Position numbers and translations under genes: made by a program. Below are positions 42,242 to 50,932 of a stretch of DNA of 64,000 bases, piece after piece (positions within the stretch are counted from its first letter, which is position 1; the number at the start of each line of letters is the position of its first letter). Source of the stretch: Streptomyces seoulensis (GTDB lineage Bacteria > Actinomycetota > Actinomycetes > Streptomycetales > Streptomycetaceae); assembly GCF_022846655.1 (NCBI RefSeq), contig NZ_AP025667.1:3137001-3201000 (forward strand), read 5' to 3'. The notes below the pieces were generated by a model. That model was not told the DNA's origin. It saw nothing but the letters and a program-made list of their open reading frames with translations, and searched no databases.

Positions 42242-43242
42242 CGCTCGCTCGCCTCCGAGTTCGTCTCCCCGGCGGCCAGGCGGCGCGGATCGGCCATGCC
42301 GACCAGCACCTGCCTGTCCCCGGTGTAGGGCTCCCTGCTGTGCGCGGTCCGGACGTTGTCGACGAGCAGCAGGTCACCGGCCTGCCACGGCTCGCGCCTG
42401 GTGTGCTTCTCGTACGTCGCGTTGAGCAGCTCGACGACGTCCTCCCCGATCGGAGTGCCGTCACCGAAGCGGGTGTTGAACGGCAGACCGTCCGCGCCGT
42501 AGATGTCCACGAGGTACTCGCGCACCTCCGGGGCGAGCGTCCACTCGTTGAGGAAGGCGATCTGGTTGAACCAGCACGCCTCACCCGTGACGGGGTGCCG
42601 GACCACGGCCGGGCGGCGCTGGGTGGTCCGCAGGGAACCGTCCGGCTGCCAGGCGAAGTCGATGCCGTGCGCCCGGCAGTAGCTCTCGACCCCGGCGCGG
42701 TCGGCGGTCCCGAACGACTCCTCCAGGGACGCCCCGATCTCGTCGTTGTAGGACCGGGTGAGCATCCAGCCCTCCTTCTCGAAGCGCGTCCGCACCTCGG
42801 GGGGCAGCTCCCGGAGCACCTCCGCCGCGTCGGCCACCGCCGTCGCCCCGCCGTCCTCGGGCGCCGTCAGGCAGGCGAACAGCATCAGCGTGGGCGGGTC
42901 CTGCGTGTAACTCAGCTCGTGGTGCATGCACATGGGCTGGTTGGCCGGCCAGGTCGTGGAGACGTACAGCCCCGCACCGAAGGTCTCGCGCGGTGCGAAG
43001 GACTCCCGCTCCGTCATCAGGCCGCCGGTCAGCCGGGAGAAGACGGCACCGACCTGCTCCGGGTCGCGCAGCCCCAGGCCCCGGACCAGCAGGGAGCCGT
43101 GCTCGGTGACCTGGGCGCGCAGCACGTCGCGGTACTGGGCCGCCCAGCCCGGTACATCGGCCGGGGCGTCGATACGGGCCACCGGCGGTCTGCCCGGCCG
43201 CAGCTCCACGTCGAGCGGGGCTGCCAGGGATGAGGTCGACAT
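42238..43242 (-). CDS. TauD/TfdA-type Fe(II)/2-oxoglutarate oxygenase, SyrP-like
   Basis: A 334-residue non-haem iron oxygenase. The facial triad is the HxE in QPMCMHHELSYTQDP (Glu instead of Asp, as in SyrP and clavaminate synthase) and the distal His in VRTAHSREPYTGDRQV; the Arg of the latter motif should bind 2-oxoglutarate. SyrP hydroxylates aspartate on a carrier protein; this enzyme may hydroxylate Dap, free or tethered to a T domain, at its beta position. It sits between the synthetase and sbnB: 44 bp after the former, overlapping the latter by 4 bp. A free amino acid substrate or another oxidation cannot be excluded. Confidence 0.85.
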   Translation of the reverse strand: MSTSSLAAPLDVELRPGRPPVARIDAPADVPGWAAQYRDVLRAQVTEHGSLLVRGLGLRDPEQVGAVFSRLTGGLMTERESFAPRETFGAGLYVSTTWPANQPMCMHHELSYTQDPPTLMLFACLTAPEDGGATAVADAAEVLRELPPEVRTRFEKEGWMLTRSYNDEIGASLEESFGTADRAGVESYCRAHGIDFAWQPDGSLRTTQRRPAVVRHPVTGEACWFNQIAFLNEWTLAPEVREYLVDIYGADGLPFNTRFGDGTPIGEDVVELLNATYEKHTRREPWQAGDLLLVDNVRTAHSREPYTGDRQVLVGMADPRRLAAGETNSEASER

Positions 43243-43286
43243 CTCGGTTTTCCTTTCGGTCGCCCGTCATCGGGCTGGGGCAGGGG

Positions 43287-46200
43287 TCAGGAGGAGGCCA
43301 GCGGCTCGGCGGCGGCCAGCACGGCCTTCGCCGCCTCGGTGGGGCGCAGGCGCGGGAAGTAGTGCCCGCCGTCGGGGAGTTCGTGCAGGTCCACGTGGTC
43401 GGCCAGCAGCAGCCAGTCCCCGTGGGAGCCGGTGTACCCGGCCGTGTACGGGTCGTCGGCAGCCACCACCACCGACACCGGGGCCGACAGCCGCGCCGCC
43501 GGCGGGTTCTCCAGCGCGTCGCGGAAGTACCGGTGGGCGGACAGGCAGTCGTGCCGGTAGGCGGCTCCCACGCGCTCGGAGTGCCGCGCGGTCAGCTCCG
43601 CCAGTTCGACGTAGCCGCCCTCCTCGGCCAGCCGCGCGGCGATCTCGGCGTCGTCGCGGACCGACAGCGCCTCCGCGGCGGCCCGTCGCTCGGCGGCCGT
43701 GCCGAGCAGTTGGGCGCCGACGAACAGCCGCGTCACCTCGACCCCGCGCTCGGCGAGCCTGCGGGCCGTCTCCACGGCCGGCGCCGCGCCCGACGAGTGG
43801 CCCCACAGCATGACCCGGGTCAGACCACGCGCGGTGATCTCGGCCGCGACCCGCTCCGCCACCTCGGCGATCGAGCCGAACGCTTCCTGCCGTCCGGCGA
43901 GGTCATGACCGGGCAGCTCGACCGCGAGCACCGACATCCCGCCGCCCGCCAACGCGCTCGCCATCGGCTGGAAGTTGACCGCGTTGCCGCCCGCGTACGG
44001 GAAGCACACGAGCGCGCACTCCGGCGTCCCGTCCGCCTCCGCCAGCGGCTGGAGCAGCTCCCCGCTCTGCTCGGCCGCACCCTCCAGGAGGGCCGCCAGG
44101 TCGGCGAGTACCGGGTTGCGGGTGATGTCTTTGAGGGACACCGCGCGGTCGAGCGCGATCGTCAGCTTCACCGCCGTCAGGGAGGTGCCGCCGGAGTCGA
44201 AGAAGTGGTCCCTGCGGCCGATCCGCTCCTCGGGCACCCCCAGCAGCACCGCCCAGGCGGCCGCCAGCCGCCGCTCGGCCGGGGTACGCGGCTCCCGGTC
44301 CCCGCCGTCGGCCGGGGTCGCGGGCGCGCTCCGCCCGGCCAGCACGGTGAGCGCCTTGCGGTCGGTCTTGCCGTTGGCCGTCAGCGGCAGCGCCTGGTGC
44401 CAGTGGAAGGCCGCCGGGACCATGTACGCCGGGAGAGCCGCGCCCAGCGCGTCGCGCAGTTCCTCCACCGGCAACTCGCGCCCGGCGTAGAAGGCGACCA
44501 ACTGAGGCCCCTGTCCGCTTCGTTCGGCCACGACCACCGCGCCGTCCCGCACCCCCGGAACCCGCAGCAGCGTGTTCTCGATCTCGCCGATCTCGATGCG
44601 GAAGCCCCGGATCTTGACCTGGTTGTCCCGGCGCCCCAGGAACTCCAGCTTGCCGCCGGCGTGCCAGCGCCCCCAGTCACCGCCCAGGTAGAGCCGCTCG
44701 CCCGGCCGGTAGGGGTCCTCCAGGTACGCCTCACGGGTCCGCTCGGGGTCGTTGACGTAGCCCCGGCCCACACAGACCCCGGAGAAGGCGATCAGCCCCG
44801 GCGCGCCCAGCGGCACCAGCTCCAGCCGCTCGTCCACGACCAGGACGCGCACGTTGTTCACGGCACGTCCCAGCAGGACGCGGTCGCACACCCCGTCGAT
44901 GATCTCGTGGTTGGTGTCGTCCGAAGTCTCGGTCAGGCCATAGGCGTTGACCAGCTTGATGCCGGGCTGGACGGCGAACCAGCGCTGGACCAGCTCCGGT
45001 TTGAGCGCCTCACCGGTCACGGACACGAAGCGCAGGTCCGGGAAGTCGCGCGGGTGCCGCTCCAGGTAGGAGACCAGGACCTCCAGATACGAGGGCACGA
45101 GCTGGGTCACCCCGACCCGGCCGCCCACGAGCGTGTCGGCGAACCGCTCCACGTCCATGAGCACGTCCTGCTCCACCAGCAGCGTCCGTCCGCCCACCAG
45201 CAGCGCGGAGATCAACTGCCACAGCGAGATGTCGAAGCACTGCGGTGCCGTCTGCGCCACCACACCGCCCTCGCCGACACCCAGGTCGTCGATCTTGGCG
45301 AAGAGATGGTTGAGCATCCCCGCGTGCTCGCACATCGCCCCCTTCGGCTCGCCGGTGGAGCCGGAGGTGAAGTAGATGTAGGCGAGCTGACCGGGGTCCA
45401 CCGCCACACCGAGGTCGTCGTCCGCGTGGCCTTCGGCGTACGCGTCCTCGACGAGCAGCCTCTCGGCCCCGGGAACGTCGGCCAGCGCCTGGTCGAGTGT
45501 GTCGGTACTGCCCGACTCGGTCAGCACCAGCCGGCACCCGGCCCGCGAGAGGGTGGCCGCGATGCGGCCGGGCGGGAAGTGCGGCTCGATCGGCAGGTAG
45601 ACGCCGCCCGCCTTGAACACGGCCAGCGTCGCGGCCAGCCAGTCGAGATCGCGCTCGGTGACCACGGCCACCACGCCCTCGCGCTCCAGCCCGCGTGCCA
45701 GCAGGGCCCGCGCCAGCCGGTTGGCCCGGCGGTCGAGTTCGCCGTACGTCCACTGCCGGCCGCCGTGCACCGCCGCCACCGCGTCCGGGTGCTCGCGTAC
45801 GCGCCGCTCGAACAGTTCGTGCGCCCGCAAGTCCGGCAGCTCCCGCGCGGGACCGGCGAGCCCCTCCAACTGCTCGTGCCGCTCCTCGGCCGACAGCAGG
45901 CGCGCCGCCGTGTGCCCGGCGTCCGGGTCGGCCGCCATCAGCTCCAGGGCCCGCACGTGGTAGCCCGCGATCCGGGCCGCGCTCGCGGTGTCCAGGACGT
46001 CGGTCCGGTACCGCAGGACCAGCCGTCCGTCCTCGGAGCCGTGCACGTGCAGGACACGGTCACCGGTCAGCGGGCTCAAGGGACCGAAGACCACCTCGAA
46101 CGGCGGCTCAGTGAGACCCAGTTCGCGTCGCAGCCCGTCCAGCGGGACGTCCCGGTGCGCCATCACCTCGGCCGCCGCGCGGTGAGCCGTCGACACCAGC

Positions 46201-46511
46201 TCGCGCCAGGTGCCGGGGGAGACGGCGAGGCGGCACGGCAGGGGCTCGCCGTCCCCGTCGGCGGCGTACCCCGTCACCACGTCCTGCTCACCGCAGAGGG
46301 CGGACAGCACCTTGGCGTGCGCCGCCAGGAGCACGGCGTCGGCCGGTACTTCCAGCCGTCGCGCCAGTTCGCCCACGGCCCGGGGCACCGGCACCTCGTG
46401 CTCCGCCGTACCGGGCGCCGGCACCTCGGCCCACCGCGGTACCGCGGTGAGTCCACCGGCGGTGAGCACACCGCTCCAGAACTCCCGGTCCGCCTGCACA
46501 CGCGTTCCCAT
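43287..46511 (-). CDS. nonribosomal peptide synthetase: truncated C, A, T, TE
   Basis: A 1074-residue single-module synthetase. Residues 1-210 look like the C-terminal half of a condensation domain; no HHxxxDG motif is present, so it cannot condense normally. The A domain spans about 235-715: A3 YFTSGSTGEPKGA, A4 FDISLWQL, A5 NAYGLTETSDD, A8 GRRDNQVKIRGFRIEIGEIE, A10 NGKTDRKAL. By eye the specificity residues read D-I-W-Q-S-T-A-D-D-K; two Asp at the bottom of the pocket fit a basic side chain, and with sbnA/sbnB beside it Dap is the likely substrate. The T domain has FFDSGGTSLTAVKL at about 770. The TE (FPYAGG, GHSSGA at about 902, DGGHYF) resembles GrsT-type editing thioesterases. The start ATG has GAGGGAG upstream and lies 11 bp after the Pls-like gene. 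Confidence 0.92.
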   Translation of the reverse strand: MGTRVQADREFWSGVLTAGGLTAVPRWAEVPAPGTAEHEVPVPRAVGELARRLEVPADAVLLAAHAKVLSALCGEQDVVTGYAADGDGEPLPCRLAVSPGTWRELVSTAHRAAAEVMAHRDVPLDGLRRELGLTEPPFEVVFGPLSPLTGDRVLHVHGSEDGRLVLRYRTDVLDTASAARIAGYHVRALELMAADPDAGHTAARLLSAEERHEQLEGLAGPARELPDLRAHELFERRVREHPDAVAAVHGGRQWTYGELDRRANRLARALLARGLEREGVVAVVTERDLDWLAATLAVFKAGGVYLPIEPHFPPGRIAATLSRAGCRLVLTESGSTDTLDQALADVPGAERLLVEDAYAEGHADDDLGVAVDPGQLAYIYFTSGSTGEPKGAMCEHAGMLNHLFAKIDDLGVGEGGVVAQTAPQCFDISLWQLISALLVGGRTLLVEQDVLMDVERFADTLVGGRVGVTQLVPSYLEVLVSYLERHPRDFPDLRFVSVTGEALKPELVQRWFAVQPGIKLVNAYGLTETSDDTNHEIIDGVCDRVLLGRAVNNVRVLVVDERLELVPLGAPGLIAFSGVCVGRGYVNDPERTREAYLEDPYRPGERLYLGGDWGRWHAGGKLEFLGRRDNQVKIRGFRIEIGEIENTLLRVPGVRDGAVVVAERSGQGPQLVAFYAGRELPVEELRDALGAALPAYMVPAAFHWHQALPLTANGKTDRKALTVLAGRSAPATPADGGDREPRTPAERRLAAAWAVLLGVPEERIGRRDHFFDSGGTSLTAVKLTIALDRAVSLKDITRNPVLADLAALLEGAAEQSGELLQPLAEADGTPECALVCFPYAGGNAVNFQPMASALAGGGMSVLAVELPGHDLAGRQEAFGSIAEVAERVAAEITARGLTRVMLWGHSSGAAPAVETARRLAERGVEVTRLFVGAQLLGTAAERRAAAEALSVRDDAEIAARLAEEGGYVELAELTARHSERVGAAYRHDCLSAHRYFRDALENPPAARLSAPVSVVVAADDPYTAGYTGSHGDWLLLADHVDLHELPDGGHYFPRLRPTEAAKAVLAAAEPLASS

Positions 46512-46522
46512 CGAATGCTCCC

Positions 46523-49117
46523 TCAACTCACGGACGCCGCAGGGGCGCTGTCCACGGACGGTGGGGTCCTGCGGCCGGTACCGACGGGCCGCACCACGGC
46601 CTCCGGCATCTCCACGGCGGGGTTGCCGCCCCAGCGCGCGTGCGCGGGGACCTCCTCGCCCTTCATGAGGAAGGAGTCGGGCGCCAGCCGCGCGCCCTCG
46701 CCCATCGTCACGCCGTAGTGCACGTGCGAGCCGACGCCCAGGGTGCAGCCGGCGCCGAGCGTGGTGTCGTCGGACTTGAACGTGCCGTCCTCCTGCGAGT
46801 GGCACTGGACCTTGCTGCCGGCGTTCAGGGTGCAGTCGTCGCCGATGGTGGCGAGCGTGCGGTCCGTCATGTAGCAGCCGTCGTCGAACACCCTGCGGCC
46901 GATGCGGACACCCATCAGGCGCCAGACCAGGGCCTTGAAGGGGGTTCCGTTGAAGATGTTCAGGTGCCGGTCCGGCACCTTCCACAGACGCTCCTGCGCC
47001 CAGAAGGCGGGGTCGTAGATGGAGCACAGCATGGGGCGCAGCCGGCGGAAGCGGGTGAGGCAGCGCTCCAGCAGCACGTAGTAGAGGGTGGTCAGGGCCA
47101 GGGTCAGCGCCATGTAGGTGGCGATCACGACGTGACCGAGCACGCCGTACAGCTCCACGGTGGCCAGGGCCAGGATCGTGAGCGCGAGGACGTGCAGCCA
47201 GCGCACGAACAGCATGAAGGCCATCGAGCGCAGGTTGAAACGATTCTTCGCGGAGAGGCTCCGGTTCAGCGCGTCCCCGGTCCGCAGGCCGTCGAACCGG
47301 GCGTCGCGCTCCACCGACCTCGGGATCTCGAAGCTCGGTGAACCGAGCAGCCCGACCCCCTCACGGATCTCCCCGTCGAGCGGCACCATCACCTTCGTCG
47401 CCAGCAGGCAGTTCTCGCCCGTCCGGCCGCCGATGGGATAGGCGATGTTGTTGCCCAGGAAGTTGCGCGCCCCGATCGTCGCCCGCGACACCCGGAACGA
47501 CGTGGCCGAGTAGTCCGCGTTGATCACCGAGAGCCCGTCGGCCACCATCGTGCCGCTGCCCACCGAGACCAGCAGCGGAGTCTCGTGCTGCAGCTCGGTG
47601 CCGAAGTTGGACCCGGTCTGCTCGACGTGGGAGAGGTCGTACCCGATGCCGCGCAGGTAGTTCACGATGTACGAGCTGTCCCCGAAGAGCCAGGCGAAGA
47701 ACTTGATGTTCGTCGTCCGCGCCGTCGCCCGGTGCACCGCGTACCGGAACCCGTAGAGCGGGAACACCCGGTCCGCCGGGACCACGAGGCTCAGCAGGCG
47801 CGGCAGGGTGCGCAGGAGGATCAGGCCCAGGACGATGAAGCCGACGAACAGCACCAGGGAGAGGACCACCGCGTCGGTCAACAGCTCCCGCAGTGGCAGA
47901 GCCGTCTCGGGGTCGAGCCGTCTGCGGACCGCGGGCACCGCGTTGAACAGCATGTACAGACCACCCACGCCCAGCGGGATGTACAGCAGGAACAACTGGA
48001 GCAGCGAGGCGAGCCCGAACCAGGCCCGGCGGGCGGTGCCGCACCGGGCCGGCGCGACCCGCAGGTAGTCGACATCGGTCGGCTGCGCGGGGGACCCGTG
48101 CCAGTGCTCGCCGTCCGGGACGGCCTGGCCGCGGTGCATCGACGAGGAGTGCCCGAGCTGGGCGCCGTCACCCATCGACGTGTCGATGTCCAGGATGGTC
48201 TTCTCCCCGATGTACACGTCCCGGCCGATGCTGATCCGGCCGGTCTGGATACGCCCGGCGTGCGCCCGGTAGCCGAGGAAGAACGTGTCCTTGCGGATCA
48301 CCGTGCCCGAGCCGATCGTCAGCAGGTCGGTGCAGACGGGGACGGAGTGGGAGAGGATCGTGACCCCCTTGCCGATCCGCGCGCCCAGTGCCCGCAGATA
48401 CAGCACGTACAGGGGATTGCCGATGAAGAGGATCATCGGATTGGCGTGCAGCAGGGCCTTGACGACCCAGAAGCGCAGGTAGGCAAGGCCCCAGACCGGG
48501 AATTCACCGGCCTTCCAGCGCCCCACCAGCACCCATTTGGCGACGACCGGGAAGGCGCACAGCGCCACGAATCCGATACCGCCGAAGACCAGGGACCGCA
48601 GATATACGTCGAGCTCGCCCGAGCCGCCTGCCACCCATTCATAACCGCTCGCGGTGACGAAACCGGCCACCAGCGAATATCCCAGGAAGATCAGCAACTG
48701 TGCCGTGCCGCAAAGGGTGTGCGCGAGCGTGCTCGCGCGAGTGACCGGTTCCGGCGGCGACACCGGAGCGGCGGGCGCCAGGGCGTCCGGGGAGCCGGCG
48801 GAAGCGGGGGCGGATTCGGCGAGAGCGGCCGCGAGGGCGCTGATCGTGGGGTACCGGTAGATGTCCTTCATGGACGGGGAGGGCAGATCCTCCCGCTTCC
48901 GGACCCGTGCGCAGAACTGCGCCATGACCAGGGAGTTGGCACCGAGGCCGTCGAAGAAGTGCGCATCGGCCGCAACGCTGTCCACGCCCATGACGTCGGC
49001 CAGCGCATCCGCCAGCCGCGTTCCGGTATCCACCACCGCCTGGACCGGACCGGGCCGGCCGACGACGGTTTTCGCGTCCGTTCCTTCTATATGGACGTCC
49101 GAGGACTGTTCCACCAT
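46523..49117 (-). CDS. carrier-domain membrane protein with three left-handed beta-helix domains (Pls/PosA C-terminal type)
   Basis: An 864-residue protein and the first gene of the operon. Residues 30-100 are a carrier domain with the phosphopantetheine Ser in HFFDGLGANSLVMAQF (Ser62). Six membrane helices follow in pairs near 137-206, 367-450 and 640-700. Between and after them lie three hexapeptide-repeat domains: about 254-350 (IGSGTVIRKDTFFLG, IGRDVYIGEKTILDIDTSMG), 475-600 and 735-840 (TLGAGCTLGVGSHVHYGV). This is the layout of the T-TM-C1-C2-C3 part of epsilon-poly-L-lysine synthetase, but the A domain that should precede the carrier is missing. The A domain of the next gene may load it in trans. 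AGGAG precedes the ATG. It is probably a membrane assembly platform that polymerises or transfers the carrier-bound amino acid. Confidence 0.85.
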   Translation of the reverse strand: MVEQSSDVHIEGTDAKTVVGRPGPVQAVVDTGTRLADALADVMGVDSVAADAHFFDGLGANSLVMAQFCARVRKREDLPSPSMKDIYRYPTISALAAALAESAPASAGSPDALAPAAPVSPPEPVTRASTLAHTLCGTAQLLIFLGYSLVAGFVTASGYEWVAGGSGELDVYLRSLVFGGIGFVALCAFPVVAKWVLVGRWKAGEFPVWGLAYLRFWVVKALLHANPMILFIGNPLYVLYLRALGARIGKGVTILSHSVPVCTDLLTIGSGTVIRKDTFFLGYRAHAGRIQTGRISIGRDVYIGEKTILDIDTSMGDGAQLGHSSSMHRGQAVPDGEHWHGSPAQPTDVDYLRVAPARCGTARRAWFGLASLLQLFLLYIPLGVGGLYMLFNAVPAVRRRLDPETALPLRELLTDAVVLSLVLFVGFIVLGLILLRTLPRLLSLVVPADRVFPLYGFRYAVHRATARTTNIKFFAWLFGDSSYIVNYLRGIGYDLSHVEQTGSNFGTELQHETPLLVSVGSGTMVADGLSVINADYSATSFRVSRATIGARNFLGNNIAYPIGGRTGENCLLATKVMVPLDGEIREGVGLLGSPSFEIPRSVERDARFDGLRTGDALNRSLSAKNRFNLRSMAFMLFVRWLHVLALTILALATVELYGVLGHVVIATYMALTLALTTLYYVLLERCLTRFRRLRPMLCSIYDPAFWAQERLWKVPDRHLNIFNGTPFKALVWRLMGVRIGRRVFDDGCYMTDRTLATIGDDCTLNAGSKVQCHSQEDGTFKSDDTTLGAGCTLGVGSHVHYGVTMGEGARLAPDSFLMKGEEVPAHARWGGNPAVEMPEAVVRPVGTGRRTPPSVDSAPAASVS

Positions 49118-49441
49118 GTGATCTCCTGGAGATCGTCTGGATCGCTTGCTCGGCCACGTGCTCTTCTCTGAATCACGAACTGCCGCTTCAGTTTCGGCCC
49201 GCCTTCGTCAGGCTGCCACTTCGAATCGATCACCCCGCGAGCCGGAAAATGCCCGGCGGGCCCGTGATTTCTGGGCAGCCGCAGCCGTACGGCACCTCAG
49301 GGATCACCTGAATGGCCGACCTTCCGGCTCCGACGCCGGTGGCGGACCGCCGTACGGTGTCCGATGCTGGACTGGCCGGATTCGCCCCGCTACGCACCGC
49401 CCTGCCTGCGTTTCCCCGCAGGCCGCTCACCGGGAGAGGCC
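49118..49441. other. 324-bp divergent intergenic region before the NRPS operon
   Basis: It should contain the promoters of the minus-strand peptide synthetase operon and of the Dyp peroxidase. The palindrome GATCTCC-T-GGAGATC at 49120-49134 includes the ribosome-binding site of the Pls-like gene. No iron box or other known operator is obvious, and no gene is supported. Confidence 0.5.
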
Positions 49442-50401
49442 ATGGATCAGACCGCCGCCGCCAAGCACGCCCTGAAGACCGAGCCGCAGTACATCGACGC
49501 GCCGATGACCGCGGCGGCCGCCTTCCTGGTGCTGACCATCAACAGCGGCGAGGAAGCCATGGACAAGGCGCGGTCCGTGGTGGCGAGCATCGAGGACCTG
49601 GTCAAGGACATCAAGATCCAGGTGAACACCGGCGTGTTCACCTGCAATCTCGGTATCTCGCACCACGCCTGGGAACCGCTGACGCGCAAACCGCTGCCGA
49701 AGGAACTCAAGCCCTTCCAGGAGATCCGCGGCGCCCAGCACACCGCGGTCGCCACGGAGGGTGACCTCCTCTACCACATTCGTGCGGATTCGGTCGATCT
49801 CGTCGTCGAGTTCGAGAAGATCCTCCTCGAGGCGTTCGGTGATTCCGTGACCGCCGTGGACGACGTCACCGGATTCCGGTACTACAACGGCCGCGATCTC
49901 CTGGAATTCGTGGACGGCACCGCCAACCCGATCGGCCTCTCCCTGCCGGCCTCCACCCTGGTCGGCGAGGAGGACCCGGCGTACGAGGGCGGGAGCTACG
50001 TGGTCATCCAGAAGTACCTGCACGACCTCAAGGACTGGCGGGCCCAGACCACCGAGACGCAGGAACAGGTCATCGGGCGCACCAAGTTCGACAACATCGA
50101 GCTGCCCGACGCGACCGAGGGGCAGAAGTCGCACAAGACCCTGTGCACCATCCAGGACGCCGAGGGCGAGCACGACATCCTCCGCGACAACATGCCGTTC
50201 GCCACGCCCGGCAAGGGCGAGTACGGCACCTACTTCATCGGCTACTCCCGCCACCTGTGGGTCACCGAGAAGATGCTGGAGCGCATGTTCATCGGCGACC
50301 CGCCGCCCCTGCACGACCGCATCCTCGACTACTCGCGGGCGGTCACCGGGGTCACCTTCTTCTGTCCCGCCCGGAAGTTCCTGGTCGACCTCGCGGACTG
50401 A
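49442..50401 (+). CDS. Dyp-type haem peroxidase
   Basis: A 319-residue dye-decolourising peroxidase of the YfeX-like (cytoplasmic) branch, without a signal peptide. The family motif GXXDG appears as LLEFVDGTANPIGLS, with the catalytic Asp; the distal Arg is probably in VIGRTKFDN, and proximal His candidates lie in the C-terminal half, e.g. GYSRHLWVTEKMLE. DDVTGFRYYNGRDLLE is also characteristic. The ATG at 49442 has GGGAGAGG upstream. Dyp enzymes oxidise phenols, dyes or porphyrins with peroxide. No encapsulin gene or cargo-loading tail is seen. It is divergent from the NRPS operon; no functional link is implied. Confidence 0.88.
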   Translation: MDQTAAAKHALKTEPQYIDAPMTAAAAFLVLTINSGEEAMDKARSVVASIEDLVKDIKIQVNTGVFTCNLGISHHAWEPLTRKPLPKELKPFQEIRGAQHTAVATEGDLLYHIRADSVDLVVEFEKILLEAFGDSVTAVDDVTGFRYYNGRDLLEFVDGTANPIGLSLPASTLVGEEDPAYEGGSYVVIQKYLHDLKDWRAQTTETQEQVIGRTKFDNIELPDATEGQKSHKTLCTIQDAEGEHDILRDNMPFATPGKGEYGTYFIGYSRHLWVTEKMLERMFIGDPPPLHDRILDYSRAVTGVTFFCPARKFLVDLAD

Positions 50402-50474
50402 TCCCCGCGAAGACCGCCGACTGAATCGGGCGGCCCGGGACAGTCGCAGGGGAGGCGACTTTCTGGGAGGAAGC

Positions 50475-50867
50475 ATGACGCTGGTCAAAGCGGGCGTGGT
50501 GGTACTCGACTGTGCCGAGCCGGAGAAACTGGCCTCGTTCTACGAGGAGTTCCTGGACGGCGAGCAGACCGTCGCCTCCGCCAACCTGGTGCAGATGCGG
50601 GGTGCGGACGGCTTCCGTATCGCCTTCCGCCGTGATGTGAACGCCACGCCCCCGAGCTGGCCCCGCCCGGAGAACTCCCTCCAGGCCCATGTCGAGTTCA
50701 TGGTGGACGACCTGGACGCCGCCGAGCGGCGGATCGTCTCGCTCGGGGGCAGGCCCATCGAGACCCGGGACGCGGTCGGCCCGCACGAGGAGCGCGGTTA
50801 CTCCGATCCGGCGGGCCACTCCTTCACAGTGCGGCTCGTCCCGCCCACCGCGCCCAAGCAGGGCTGA
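50475..50867 (+). CDS. VOC (glyoxalase/bleomycin-resistance) family protein
   Basis: A 130-residue protein with the paired beta-alpha-beta-beta-beta modules of the vicinal oxygen chelate fold: GVVVLDCAEPEKLASFYEEF starts module one, and LQAHVEFMVDDLDAAERRIV starts module two with the usual His and acidic residues. GHSFTVRLVPP ends the fold. Such proteins bind metal and act in isomerisation, dioxygenation or drug binding; this one cannot be assigned. A clear ribosome-binding site (GGGAGG) precedes the ATG. It lies 73 bp after the Dyp gene on the same strand, possibly co-transcribed, and is closed by a very strong terminator. Confidence 0.85.
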   Translation: MTLVKAGVVVLDCAEPEKLASFYEEFLDGEQTVASANLVQMRGADGFRIAFRRDVNATPPSWPRPENSLQAHVEFMVDDLDAAERRIVSLGGRPIETRDAVGPHEERGYSDPAGHSFTVRLVPPTAPKQG

Positions 50868-50874
50868 GCCGGAG

Positions 50875-50928
50875 ACGAGGACCGGGGGTGGCCGGCCCGA
50901 CACGGCGCCCGCCACCCCCGGTCCTCGT
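50875..50928. terminator. bidirectional terminator hairpin
   Basis: An 18-bp perfect stem (50875-50892 with 50911-50928) between convergent VOC and DUF4235 genes, the longest in the window. Confidence 0.9.
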
Positions 50929-50932
50929 GCGC

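Noticed and set aside
43230..46718. A plus-strand open frame of more than 1100 codons opposite the synthetase
   Set aside because: The synthetase on the minus strand shows all NRPS core motifs; the opposite frame is compositionally biased and has none.
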